Shown piece after piece: positions 33,905 through 48,900 of a stretch of 64,000 nucleotides of DNA. A program made the position numbers and the translations under genes. Numbering within the stretch: position 1 is the stretch's first letter; every line of letters starts with the position of its first letter. The notes under the pieces are model-generated. The model did not search any database. It saw only the letters and a program-made list of their open reading frames with translations, and had not been told where the DNA came from. The DNA comes from Hirudo medicinalis. Taxonomy: Eukaryota > Annelida > Clitellata > Hirudinida > Hirudinidae. The stretch is taken from contig MPNW01000047.1 in the NCBI GenBank assembly GCA_011800805.1, positions 212,563-276,562 on the forward strand, read 5' to 3'.

Positions 33905-36900
33905 CGTTGTCGTTGTCATTATCGTTATCATTATCATTGTCATTATTATTATTATTGGCCAGAAGGTTAAATGAATTGAGTTGCATTAATTTCAATAATT
34001 TCTTGTGTTTCAGAATGGAACATATACGATGCTTATTTGCCTGGAGAACCTAACAAATCCCTGTTGGGGAGGTTTAAAAAAGCAGTCACCAAATGGTTTG
34101 TTGGCAACAGGGACGACGATTGTAACATTCTCCTTGCCTGGTACTTCGAGTTGTTTCCAAAGAACTTCTCTGATTCTCCTGGAGGTGGACAGAACTTTGT
34201 ATTTGAATTTTTGTCTGTTTTCAAATCTGCCAAAAGATCGTCGGAGAGTTTTAAAATAGCAGACGATTGTTTAAAGAAGGTTATACTTTAATTTTAACTC
34301 GTGAACTTTTAACAAACATCACGTGGAACTTTGCTTTGTGACATGAAACGTATATTTCATTATGTTTAGATGGTGGCAGAATTTCTGAGAGAATTTTTGA
34401 GCAATAAATCTGATAAGGATTGTCTGTCCAGGACATCTTGTGTTCTTTACCTTTTCATGGAATGTAAGCTCTTTGATGATGAAATCTCCCATCAACTATG
34501 TTCTTTGTTGTCAATAAGACCGGATGGTAACAAGAAATGTGTCAGTTATGAATATTTCTGTAAACTCTTTCCTGGTCAATGGAGGAGGTTGGTTGTAGAA
34601 TTGTTTTGTGGTTTGTAAAATTGTTTCACATTCAAATATTTAATTTAAGAAAAATTGCTGATGCCTTGTTGAATTTTCTCGGGAGAATTGTGAATTTAAA
34701 ATCAATTGATCCTGATTGGATTATGGCATTACCCTTTCTTCATTTCCTGGAGGGAAAATCAAAACCTTTTCAAGAATTAAATAAAGATGTCAATCATGAA
34801 AATGAAGAATGGTGGGGTGTTTTAAGTATCAGTGGTTTAAAAGATGTGTTCAAGAGAAAAATGTCACAAAATATGTAAGTACTTATTTGTTCGTCAGTTT
34901 TAGCTTCAAGTTGAAATCATAGAATGCAGTTTGAGTAGGTTGTTACATGAGTCATTTAATACATTAAAAATTTAATACATCTTTTCAAACTCTGATGCAC
35001 ACAAGTTTAGAAAACATAGTTTAACATTCATTTGTTTATTAGCTTTTTAAAACATATTTAATTTCTGCAAAATTATGGGCCGTCAAAGCATCACCATTTT
35101 AAAATTTATTAAATACAAGTAGGAATTTAATTGCATCTTAAATAAATTCATTATTTTATGGGCATTAATCATCTTATGTGAAGTAGTGGAACATCTTTCT
35201 AGGCCTTTGGACTTCTACATGCAAAGTTTACCTTCCATGTTTGAAGTTGATCATCTTCTTCCAAGATCGTTCTTGGCTCTGATGAACCTCCACCACATTC
35301 CACAGTTGATTTACTCAAAGAAGTTTCCATTGGATGCTTGTCTTGCGAATGTCACATTCTTTATTAAAACTGAAAAACATTCTCATTGCAATCAAGTTAG
35401 TGATGCATTTTGAATTTGTTTAAAGTCTTTAAATATGGATGATGATAATGATAATAATAGTTAAGTTACTTGTGATTTCCTAAATTTGACTACTTTAAAC
35501 ATTTTTAAGAAATACATTTTAAATTAATAATCCAAATCTAAAAAAAATAATTTAAGGATCATATTTTTGACTGTCTCAATGGAATAAAGTCTTTGATGGA
35601 TGACTTTTTGCAAGATCCAGAAAAGTAAGGGGTATATAATTGAGCTGAACATGAGATGAATTCAATGCTGATTGTTCACAGATTTAATGGTGCACAAGGA
35701 GTCCGTTACACCCTGGAGTTAACTTCTTCCCTCTTCTTCCAAGCTCTGGACAGCTTTTTAAGTGATGACATCAAGCTGTTGTCAGTCAGCATAATGATAT
35801 CTGCATTACGTGTCGCTTGTAATCTTGTTGAAAAATTGCCCATAAAAAATGATACTTACAATGAAGAGCTTAATCGGTTAGTTGACAAAGTAACTTTGTT
35901 GACCAAAAGATGGCTGCAGTCTTTGCCATTTGGATATCAAGTTTGGATTCTTTTCTTTCACTCTTGGTTAAAATATCATAAATCGTTATTATTCTAAGCA
36001 CATTACCTTATTTTAAAAATATTTTGAGCTCGGATAAACCTGTTTATTGATTTTTTAGGGGATATTTGAGTGGTTGCTTAATTAAGGTTCTGATGTAATA
36101 ATAATCAATATTATTCTAGCCATAAAATGCATATGATTTAGACAGCTATGCATTTCTAAATAATGGGAATAGAAAGTTCAAAACTTCTGGTCTTGGGATA
36201 ATGCAAACTATTATCATTACATTGGATTTGTTGATATAAACTTCAAATATTTATTTAAATATAAAGATATTTTCTCAATTGTTGGAACTTTCAACCAACT
36301 CAACTACATTTGACAAGCATTGGAAAACCTTAATTAAGGACATTTCCATGGAAAAATTTGTAAAGGCCAGTATTTATGCAGATATTTATGCTTTGTCAAA
36401 TTGACTTTTGATTTATATCATTTTATTTAATTAGATGAAGTTAGATGACAAGTGCAGTATTTTTTCTAAAATTATGACTGAGTCGTGTCACCCATGCTTG
36501 AAAGATTGGATCTTTGATGTTATGCTTAAAGAAGTGGAAAACGGGTTGAAGGTAAGTGAGACTTTTAGTCACTTTAATGACTCAGTGCATTATGAAGGCA
36601 CTAATTAGGGCAAATAATAATACATTATTACTAATAATAGCTTAATAGCATTTTGTGCATTGATTTTTGTAGAGACAGACAGGTGAATTGCATGTAATGT
36701 TTGAACATGACAACATGCACACCTTCAAAGGAATTTTCGACGTAATTGTCGACAAGATTTGGCCCCCCAAGGATGATGCTTTATCCATATTAATGTTTGC
36801 ACTCAATCACCCATTGTTCGTCAAGTTGGTGAATGTTTATCGTAAGTTTTAAGGCTGGTTCTAATATCTTGAAGGACATTTTATCATTGCATCATTAAAA

Positions 36901-39900
36901 TTCTTAAGGAATGAAAAACCTGGGAGAAGAATCTGGATTGAAATTGGCTCAGGCCATGAGTATATTGGAAGATGTTCAGAAGTCACTATTTACAGGAGAC
37001 ATAAAAATTATATTGGTCAATGAGTTATCAAACCACTCAGATGAATTTTTAAGGCTTCTTAACTGCACTTGTGACATTGAAAAGGAGGAACGGAAGAACA
37101 GAGAGGACGAGATTAATGAATTGTTGAAGCAATCAAAACGTGACTTTCAATTTTATGGTCAGAGATGTGAACGAATCAGAGTCTTGTTGGACTTCTGCCA
37201 TGGTTTTGACACATGTTAGTTTAATTGTTTTCATTTGGTCAAATAATTCTACAAACTTATATTGCATTCAGCAGGTGAACTAAATGCATTTAGACAAGAA
37301 ATCTTACTTAAAAGTAGTGACCTGAGTTTGTCAGACATTTCAAATCCGACTTCAGCGGTTGACAAACGACCGATGTTGAAGATCTTGCAGGTCGTTCCAG
37401 AGGCAGTGGAAATGCTTGGATTTCTCTATAGGTATCAGGAAAGTATGATTCTTAAAGACTTGTGGGATGGTTGCTTGGAAAAGTCTTCTTTAAAATCAGC
37501 ATCCAGCTTAACTGACATTGTGGAATTTATTTACATTCCATGTAAGGAACTCTGGGAAAAAATGTCAAAAGCACTAAAAGATAGAAGCATCCGATTGTCT
37601 GATGTGCAGAAAAAGTTCTTACAATTTAGTGATCATGATCTTTTGAAGGAATTGAGTATGCTCTGCAAAGACAAAGATGAGACTAAAAATTTACACGATC
37701 AAATCAAGAACTACCGCAAACTTTGCGAATGCAAAAAAGGAGCAGAAACTATGCTCGAATTCAAAAGCAAATTTGAACTTTCGGGATCTTTTGATGATGC
37801 GGAGAAAATTGCTGATGTTGTAAGTCGACGGTTTTGAATAGATTCATTGGAGTCTTGTAAAATTCATTTGTTTTTAAAAATTTGAAGGTTAAAAGAGAAA
37901 GTCTGTCACTCGGTGATGTATCAAAAGAGTTGATTGAAGAATGTAAGGCTTTGCAAGATTTCAGTGACATTCAGAGAAGGTGTTTGGAAGTTTTCATTGA
38001 AGAGAAGCAGTTTGTCGAGTGGCTGAGAAAGTCTCTTTCAGGTTCAATGTGAATTTGACTCATTCTCGAATTACGTTGTCACGAAGTTTAAATATCTGAA
38101 GGTCCCAGAGAGATCAAGGTCCTTGTCGACCTTGCACTGATATCTGCTGAAGGTCAAGGAGACATGGAGGTTGAGAAAGCATCCTGTCTTCATGCTGCTG
38201 CAACTGCTTATTCTTCCCTCATCTATGACTTGAAGACAGAAATGGGATTCACAGAGTTCATTTCACTCTGCAAGACTGTCTGGAGTGTTGCTGGTGTTGA
38301 TGCAAGGATTGCTGAGAAATTTGTAATAGTTGAATTTTTTTAGTTAATTGATTGATTTATTTATTTATTTTTAATGATAAATTATACGTGTATTCTTATG
38401 ATTTTAGATTATTTTTTAAAAAGATAAGGTTATCTTTAACTTTATTAACTTTAAATCCTGTTGTGCAGAGAGATGCAGCTCGCCACTTGGAGTGGTTCGT
38501 CGGAATAAAGAAGTCGCACGGTGCAGTTGAAGTCAATGCTCTCGAAAGTGCATCGATCATTAATTCTAAGGGAATTTTTATTGTCGGAAATTTACGCACC
38601 AAAGATACAAATGCATCGGTTCGTCGGTTTTGAGATTAGTTTTGAATTAAATTTTCATTTCGCGTCGACGACCTTCGTATTCGTGACCTTTCACGTTCGT
38701 CGACAGATGTTAGAAGATGTTGTACAGATGAAGCTCTATTTGAAGAAAGGTGAAAGATGTACAGCAGAGCATTCAGAAGATTCTGAAACGTGGAAAGTTT
38801 GTGGCATCAAATATTTGAGTGACCTGCAAAGTAAACTCATGCTGGTTGCTGGAAAAGCACAAGAAGGAAAAAAGGATGTTGAGGTGTTTAACAGGGTAAG
38901 ACTCTCATTCACTCATTTTACATGCTCTTAAGCAGCTGTCGAACGTGGTGCAGCTGAGCTCTATCAGTTCAATTTGTGATTACTGTTATTAACAATTTGA
39001 TCTTCATTAATTTCATCAGTGAAATTAAGAATTAATTCATGAAATTAAAGTATAAAATGCAATTAAATCCTTCCGTTTGCACGTTCAATTTCATTTCAAT
39101 ATTTATCTTCAATAATTTAATTAATTGAAAAGTTTTATGTTGTAAATAAAATTAATGTGACCAACATGTTGAAAAATTGCTTCATAGTGATTTTTTAAAA
39201 ATTAGACATTAGATGGAGTGATGAGGCTTGCCAATGTTTATGTGAAACTGGTGGAAAGAGGATGTTGCATGTTCACATCTTGGAAAGTCACATTTTTTTG
39301 CAATCCAACCAAACAATTTTTTGCAAGAATTGACTTTAGTTCAAATGACCAGCAATCTGAGCACATTTTAGGGACTCATAAAGATGCAAAGAAACTCAAA
39401 ATTTACGAAAGAATCGAAAAATTATGCTGCGTCATGGAAGGCTGCTTGAAGGAATGGAACGAGTACATACAAGAAAAGAGGCTTCAGAAGCATTACATAA
39501 ACTTCTTCACAACCAAACAATTAATAATACTCCAAAAAGAAATTGCAAAGGCTTTAAATGATGAGTATGCAGATATTGGAAGAGAACTATCACTGCTTTT
39601 GTCCCTTGTCAATCCATCCTCCACTAAGGAGGATTTGTTACTAGCAACAAAAAATGCCCTCCAACAACTTTCAAAATCAGCTGATGATGAATTGAGAGAT
39701 ATTTCTGTGAATAAGCCTTCTGAAGATGATAAAGATGATTCAGTGAGTGAGTTTGTGAAGGCCCTTCTAAAGGTTGGATTCCCATTGCTACTTGCTAAAG
39801 CTGCTGAAGAACATTTTGATTCTGAAAACCTTCAAGAAGGTTTGCAGGGAATTGTTTGTTTTGTGAATGAATCATTAAAACTAATATTTTCAATGCATTG

Positions 39901-42900
39901 TTAGCAATTCTGTGGTGTATGGAGAATGAAAACAACCTCGAACAGGATGAAATGGAAGAAAATATTCTGGAACAAAAGCATGAAACTTTTCAAACAGAAA
40001 AAATTAATTTTTATGGCTTTTTACAGGAAGAAATGACAAATCTCAGTAAAAAATTGCCTTCAGAAAAGTAAATATTGATTTTCATAACATTTAATTTTAG
40101 TTTTACTTAATTAATGTCTGTTTTTCGATCAATTGAAATTTTGGGGTCATTGAAAATGCAACGAATTGGGTGTTTAAATTACTGAAGATTCATTAAGTCA
40201 ATGTGCTTTGGAACGCTTGTCATCTCGAAGGGTTGCATGTGATGGTGGAAATCAATAGTTGTGTTCTCATCACATATTGCCAGGGGTGCTCTTGAGCAGT
40301 GGCTTTATGTAAAGGCTTTATGTACAGTTATAATGTCTTCACATCCAATAAGAATACATGAAGCACTCAAAAGATCATAAAATGCATAACAGACGAGTGG
40401 AAGGTGTGGTTCGACGACCCATTCATTTTTCTTAAATTTTCAGTTCATTGGAAGGAAATTTCTTGGAAATTTGGAAGACATTTTTAGAAAAAGTTGATTC
40501 AGGATTCGCAGACTACATAAGCATTGAACTGCTCGGTCTTATTCTCGAGAAGCTCGGCTCTGAATGTGGTAAATTGACTGAAATGCTTAACAAGTCATTT
40601 GTATTTTTTTTTACATTCTGTTGACAACCTCTATTGCATGCATCTTCATTACAATAATAGTTATTTACTTTCTTAAATTCGTTTCTAGGAGCTCGATTTG
40701 ACTCTGCACGTGTTCTGCCCTGTCAGATGAAGGAAGGGAGACCCAATCTTGTTCTGAGTGACGAAAGTGATACATTTTGGATGTTATTATTACATTTGAA
40801 TTGTTTTGATATTTTTGTCTTTTTAACTTACACCATTTAAAGGTCAAGTGTGGAACACCATCCTGTCGATTTATGCAAATTCATTAGAATTACCACTTCC
40901 TTGCACCGACGAAGTCTTGATATGCGACCGAAATACTTCGGCCGAAGAAGTGATCGCATTTTTATCAATTTTTGCTGAGATGTTATGTTATTTACTTAAA
41001 ATATTCACAACTCCAGATTGAAATAATGTGCATGAGAGCCAAAGCTAGCAAAAGTGGAAAGTTGTATTGCTTGGCAAGAGCTGAGTTGCTGGATTACAAT
41101 GTGGCAGTCAGCATTGAAAAATCCCTCAGCCTCATTAAAGAAGGTCTCAATTTTTTGTCTCAATTGAATTTTTGATTTTAACATTATTAATGGTTATGTA
41201 ATCTCCTGATAATTATATTATGTTTTGATTACCTCTTAATAATTACATTATGTTTTAATTATCAACAAATTAATTGTCCACAATAATTTTCTTATTTTAT
41301 ATTCTATAATATTTGAGCGAGACGTTGTAAAATGCCGGACAAAAAGCCTTTTTATTTAATTAATATTATTTTGCATTATTAAGGTTATTTGTTACATTGT
41401 CTTTAAATTTATCATTTAAATGTCAAAAATCAACTTGTAGATTTGTGATGTTTGAAATAATGTCCATATTTTACAGATGCAAAATTCGTTATCATCTGTG
41501 ATTGCAATGTTCATTCACACATTGCTGATGCCTTGGACCAGTTCAAAGTGAAATTTACACCTCTCGATGTAATGGACATTCAAAAATATGTGCAAGTCCA
41601 GTTGATGCAACAGGATTCTTTTTTTTAATCCTGAAATGTGAGCTGATCACAATCAGAGATCAATTTGAAGTCATCTTTATCGTTTCTACGACCGTTTCAG
41701 AAGCTGCGCCAGGCTCATCAGATCGGATAAAGCCGGGACCGGGAAAACTCTGAAAGCGAGGAGAACGATGGAAGAGTTTGCACTTAAAAGTGGTAAAAAT
41801 GCATCTTTTCTGAGCATCCCTCTGCAAAACAAAAGAGTTGACGCGTCTGCCATCGTGAAGCGGTTGAGGAAGTTTGCTTTTGAAAACGAAGATGCTTTTG
41901 AGAGAATCATCCATTTCGACGTTTCATCCGAGGTACTGATTGCTTGATATTGATGAAATATTTGTCCTTATTTAAGGTCTAAACTTTAAACTTCGTTCGT
42001 ATGTCTTTTGTCTTTTTAGTGTTAGGTTTTTTAAAGAATTTTTCAAACAAATTCATAGTTTATTTCATAAAATTTAAATATATTTAATTATATCTTATAA
42101 TTAATTTAATAAATATCTTATAACTAAAAATAATTGAATACTTTAGTTATACTCCTGCAAACAAAGGTTCTCTCAGTTGATGTTGTTGGTCTTTCATGAA
42201 CAAAAACATAATTATAAGTTTTAATGTTTGTGGTGGTCCAATCAACTTTATGGTGGGTTGCTGCTTATGGTAATCCACGACACTTTGATAAACACCTGGC
42301 ACAAATTGCAATATATTGTAATAGATTTCATTAACATGGTGATAAGCCTGCATTGCTATACATTGCAATAATTTGCAATGTGTTACAATAGTCCCAAAAT
42401 AAGTAGGATGTTGGAGACTTACAACTGCAACTGGGACAAGATTTTTGTGATTACAATTAAAATTATTTCAGTTTTATTATTTTTATTGAACAAAGAATAG
42501 AGTTCTTCACTGGAAACACACTTAAATTACAAAAAATATCAAAACAAGGTCATAAAATAAACTAATAATCATTATGAATATCTTAGATGAACTAAAAATT
42601 GAGGGTCCAAGAAAGAAACCCTACTAGCTTCATTGATCTTAGCACTTATGTTGCCGTTACCGAGCGAATGCATCGCCACTTGAACGGGACCGACTTTATT
42701 TCTTTCAGGTCTTGGAGGGCGTCGATTGTTTTCTTTTCAATCTTTTAATACTCGGGACTTTGAACGACCAGGACGGTTACGTTTGGAGGAAACTTCCCGG
42801 GGACATTTACTTGGTCGAAAGTTGCCCGATCGTCAGAAAAACCGCCGTCAGATCCGATCGGCCTGCGAAGGTATTCCGTTCTTTGTAACTTCGAGGAAAG

Positions 42901-45900
42901 GTGATATTTTTGTTGTCGATTGCGTGCTTCAGGGATCGCTCGGCTACCTCCACAAGATGTTTTACTTGCTGCCGGCCTTTAATTGCCGGTCGCCGAACGA
43001 CAGCCTGCGAATGATGAAGAACGAAGATGGTTTCACGATGTTTTTTATGCTTATTTGCAACATCGTTTTCATGACATGTTTTCGTGTTGCAGAACAATCG
43101 GGAAGTTTTCAGTCACTCGTCTCTCAATCGTTGGACCAAACATTAGATGAAAAAGAGTTTAAAAGTGAACATTTTCAGAGAGTTTGCAGATATTTGAGTT
43201 ATCAACTTAACCAGCCCAAACCCGACTTGAGTATGAGAGGCTGTACTGAGTTGCTGCTGAGGTAGTTCTTGCCGTGCTTTTGTTGAAAAGTGAAATTCGT
43301 TTGTTCGTTAACTGTTTCTCCTGCATTTTGTTGACAGGTTTTGTGGTGTGGAGGACCCCTCATGGGCAGAACTGAAACACTTCATTGATTTTTTTAATAA
43401 TCAGTTGGTTGCTTATGAAAATTCTGTTTTCTGTCAGATATTCATGGTCGGGGATTTACCCGACTTTGGAAAATTTGTGATAGATTTCATGCTTCTTATG
43501 TCCCAGGTTAATTCTAAATTTTTGTGATTTCATATTTGTTGTATTTCAATGTGATCATTTGCTGGTACAGGATTTTGCAACAAGATCATTGAAAATTTCT
43601 GAGGAATCTCCAGAGATGTTAAATGACATCAACGAGAGTCTCGTAAGAATTCAAATCGGTCCACTTTATGCTATTTTTTCAGTCAAAATATGTATTATTT
43701 GATTTCTTTCATTCCTTTATTCCACAAGCCTTATAGACCAATTTGCTAATGCAAATTCGTGCAGATTATGAGAATAAAACGTCGGCTGCCCGAACGATTA
43801 TTTGAACTTGGTTGGGAGGGCACATACAAACTGTTCAGCATTTTAAAAATTATGTGAATGTTGCTGCATGCAGCTCACTATTGCCATTGTATCTCATATT
43901 AAGTGTTTTAGTGTTTGCAATTTGAGAATAACTTGTGAGAAAAATAAGTATTTTTAAAAATTATATTGAATTTTTCAGAGTGAAACCGTTCTTCTTGAGG
44001 GCTACAAAATGAAGAGAACGTGGGAAATAAGGTTAATATTATTGTATCACAAAGTATGCTATTTTTAGATTATTTAACAAAAATTTTTGCATATAATTCA
44101 TGTTTGCGACAGTTCCCATCCCTATCTGTTTTTCAACAACGACGGACATTCGTTCACATTCGTCGGTTTTGTCGTGGACCGAGCGACCGGAAACATCGTC
44201 GACCCGGCAAATAACAACGTTCTCGGACGTGCTGCCGTTCGACAACCTCTGTTCGATGCTCTCCAGAGAAACGGCGTGAACCTCAGCGAGAACTTTGACA
44301 TGCTGACCAGGTAATTGCTAACGAAAACATTTTTTGCACTCGACCTCACGGCAAATTAATTTTTATTGCAATAACTTATATAATTAACTCCGAATGCATC
44401 GTTTAGAGTTGAAAAGCTGATAAAAATGGCAACCATCATGGGGTTGGAAGATATTCACGATCCCGACGAAACCTACGAACTGACGGCAGACAACGTAAAG
44501 AAGATGCTGGCAATATACATGAGATTCAGGTTTCAAGATGTTTTGGGAGTGTTTGATTTCTTTTCACAAAGATTAAATTGGTTCATTTTTTAATTTTTCC
44601 TTAAATTTTTTCCTTTGTGTTTTATAAAGTCTCAAATGCATTGGTGCTCACTCATCCCTCAGATTAGCTTATTGCTCTACTGTTGTGACAGAAATTCAAG
44701 CAATCTTTTTTTGCACTTTTTGTAAAATAGCATTGCTGTTTTAAAAACAGCCTTCAAAAAGGTCTGAATCTGTCAAATCGTAGTGGAATGACTACCTGCG
44801 CACGAGATTCCATTTAAAGCAATTTGCTTCGAATGCAGGTGCGACATTCCTGTCGTGGTCATGGGCGAAACGGGGTGCGGGAAGACGAGGTTGATCAAAT
44901 TCTTGTGCGACTTCATGAAGCCTCCATTTTCTGAAATCAAGAACATGTGTTTGATGAAGGTATTTTCATTTATATTAAGTAATTGTTTTTATTTATTATT
45001 ATTACATTATTTTCTTTCAATTAGATTCATGGAGGCACGACGATGCAAAACATCGTCGACAAAATCAAAAGAGTTTCGGCTCTCGCGAGAGAAAATGCCG
45101 AAGAGATTCCCGGAATTAAGACCATCCTGTTCTTCGACGAGGCAAACACAACGTCCGCCGTCGGGTTGATCAAGGAAGCCATGTGCGACCGGACGATTTG
45201 CGGAGAGTCGCTCGAAGGAGCGGATCTGAAATTGATTGCTGCCTGCAATCCCTATAGGAGGTACTTTCGTGATACACTTGTCATGAATTTGTCAGTTTGA
45301 ATTGATAATAGAATTAAATATTTACTTGTTTATTTTTAACACGTACTTGTCAATAATTGGCTTTAATGTCATGAATTTCATTGCAGGCATTCTAATGAAC
45401 TGATCAACAAATTAGAAAAGGCTGGTCTTGGCTATCACGTCAGTTCGACAAAGACGACCGATCGCCTAGGTACGATAAGCATGGCTGATATAAATAAAAA
45501 TTATGTACAGTGAAATGGCTTTAAAATATTTAATACTTCTGGTTCGTGTGTTTATGTGTTAAGCAGACATCACTAGTTTTGTAGCTTTTTAATTTTTCTC
45601 AGGTCAATTGAATGTTATTGTTTGAGGAAGTGGTTTTTGTAACTGCATGAATCCTCGTGTTTTTTTCAAATACTTAATCCTGTGAAACATGTTAATGAAG
45701 TGATAAGAACAGAAACAGATTAAGAATTTTTTAAGATTAAGATTATTTTATTTCTACGACTTAGGCACAATACCGATGAGACACCTAGTTTACCGAGTGA
45801 GATGTCTTCCGCCGAGCATGTTTCCCCTCGTTTGGGACTTCGGACGCCTGGACGAAGATGCAGAAAAACTCTACATCGGACAAATGGTTCATTGCTGTGT

Positions 45901-48900
45901 ACGTAACTTTTATCGCATTTAATAAGTGCATTGGTAATAAATCATTGTACCTTTGCATCAGAAGTTCATTAAATCAATGAACACCTATTACACTGCACGA
46001 CGAAGCTCTTGCTTCTCGAACACCGTTTGGTATTCCTCGTGGATCTTTGGCTGCTGACCAAAATATCACATTCAAATTTGCCCATCATGTTCAGTTTCAT
46101 TGAAATCTTTAGTTTTGTCATGTTTTGTCTTATGCGTGTGTTCAAAAGGAGTCCAAAGAGTTCTCAGGTAGTGCAACAAAACCAAAACTATATTTGTGCT
46201 CACCCACCAGGTACCTTTCACAATCAGCAAAATCGTTTCAAAAAAATTGTTTAGATTTAGTTTAGATCTGAAATGGTTTAACATTAGTATTTTATTTTGC
46301 AAAGTCTGTTTATGACAACTACATTTTATCACAGATTTCAAAAGATTTGAACATCACATCATCTGAGACTCTGATTTTAAGAATAAGTGAAATTTTGTCC
46401 GCCTCCCAAAGTTTCATGAGACTTCAAAAGGATGAATGCAGTTTTGTCAGTCTGAGAGATGTGGAAAGATGTCTAAAAGTCATGGTCTGGTTCTATCAAC
46501 ACGACATCATTTTTGCAAAAATGGATGAGATCTTTGCCGAAAAATCGAACGATTCTCGCGTCGTCACGGATGGCAACGAACAGTTCGGCGACGAGGGAGA
46601 CGAGGACGAGGATGACGTAGAAGAGCAAGATGATGCAGGCAGTGAAAATAATGAGGTGACAACATTTTTGAATATTGTGAGCAAAAGTGAAAATTCTAAA
46701 AATGGACCTCTTTCATTTGCAGCTCGATGATTTGTCAAGATCATTGATTCTGGCACTTGGAGTTTGCTATCATGCTTGCCTATCAAAGAGAGAGGATTAC
46801 AGAAGTTTTATTTCACCATATTTTGACTCTATATGCCCTTTAAAAAATGGGCCTGCTACAATACTTGAAGAAATATCAGTGTAAACATTTTATTTAGTCT
46901 ACATGGGATTGTAAAAGTTCTTAATATTTTGAAAATATGCTTACTAATATCACTTTTAAATTTACTTTTTGCTATTCACGACTGCTATGGTGAGCAGAAT
47001 GGTCGAGGAATGTCTTTGTTTGTTTATTACTCATGCAAGAAGTAATGCTTCATTCATTTGTTGACCAATAGGTGCTTGCATAATTAATAAGACAATTAGG
47101 TATAATTTCATATTTTGATGTAAGGTCTGATGATCTTGTTCGACCAGATGCCAGGATGTCTTCCTGAAGGAGGTGGATCTTGATGAAAACATAGCACGCA
47201 ATCAGGCCTTGAAGGAAAATCTCTTCATCATGGTGGTCTGCATCGAATTGAGAATTCCTTTGTTCCTCATTGGAAAACCTGGAAGTTCCAAATCTCTTGC
47301 AAAGACGGTCGTCGCCGATGCCATGCAGGGAAACCAATCGAAATCTAAGTTGTTCCGCAGCTTTAAATCCGTGAGTTCCTCTCGACTGTGCTAGGCTGAA
47401 TCCGACATGTCGACCTCAACGTCTACTTTCGCATTGTATAGGCTCACATGGTTTCATATCAGTGCAGTCCCCTGTCAACTCCAGAAGGCATCACTGGGAT
47501 GTTTAAGCAGTGCGCTAAGCTGCAAGAAGGTAAAGATTTGAACAAGTTCGTGTCGGTCGTCGTATTGGACGAAGTAGGTTTGGCCGAAGATTCCGAGAAA
47601 ATGCCTCTGAAGGCTTTGCATCCCCTTTTGGAGGATGGATGTGAAGATGAAGATGAAATACTGCCTCATAAGAAGGTTGCTTTCATTGGCATTTCCAACT
47701 GGTCACTCGATCCTGCAAAAATGAACAGAGGAATCTTTGTTCAGAGGTGCTCGCCTGATGAAAATGAACTCATATTGAGTGCTAGGTAGATTCATTTATT
47801 TTCTTCAATATTTACTTATATATCACTTATTTGCTTATGGATAATGTATTTTAAGTCAATTTGGAATTTATTTTGCTTCACTGCACATAGAGGCATCTGT
47901 TCTTCTGATGAGACAATTCTGAGACATTGTGGAAAGCTGTTTGGCCCACTTGCAAGAGGTTACTTGAAGCTCTGTGAAACAACAATGGAAATCAAAGAAT
48001 TTTTTGGCTTGAGAGACTTCTATAGGTTAAATTGGACGGCTTTCTTAAGTCAATGTTTTCCAATTAGCTAGCTTCAATGATTTTATTTGCTTTTATTAGT
48101 TTAATCAAAATGATTTACGCCGTGTCCAAGTGCAAACGAAGAACTCCTTCGTGGACTGATTTGCAACGGGCAATTCTCAGAAATTTCAGCGGATTAGAAA
48201 GGGTTAAAGCCTTGGAGTTATTCAAGGAATATGTCAAAGAAGTCGTTCACATTCCCGAGGACGCCTCTTTGGACCGCAATTACATTCCTGCATCTTTGAT
48301 TAGAGAAAGTCTCGGTGAAACCGACCTTGACTTCGAGAATCGGTATCTTTTGATTTTAATGGACAACTACTCCTCTTTCAATCTCCTCCAACACGATTTG
48401 CTGCAAATGAACGATGCCAGAATTATTTTTGGGAGCAGTTTTCCGAACGACCTCGAGTATACGCAGATTTGTCGAAATATAAACAGAATAAAGATTTACA
48501 TGGAGACAGGAAAGACGGTAGTTCTTTTGAATCTGGAAAATTTGTATGAAAGTCTTTATGATGCTTTAAACCAATACTACGTGACGTTTGGAGGCCAGAG
48601 ATTTGTCGACCTGGGTCTCGGAACCCAGAGAGTTAAATGCAAAGTGCACAAGTCCTTCAAATTGATAGTGGTGGCTGACAAACAAGTTGTTTACAAACGT
48701 TTTCCAATTCCCCTCATCAATAGACTTGAAAAACATTACCTATCCATTGATTCTCTCTTAACTCCTGAGCAGGTTGATATTACAAGGGACTTGCAGAAAT
48801 GGGCTGAAGAATTCACGAGAGAAAGAATTGACAATTTCAATAGAAGAAAAGCATCAACTCTTGCAGATGTTTTCATTGGTTTTCATCCAAATGCTCTTGC

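Noticed and set aside
33756..34053. Poly-Leu and poly-Asn open frames
   Set aside because: Produced by the trinucleotide microsatellite at 33846-33956 in an intron; not genes.
42130..42420. Possible repeat with palindromic TTGCAATATATTGTAAT-like words in an RNF213 intron
   Set aside because: Only short AT-rich inverted words, single copy here; too weak to call an element.
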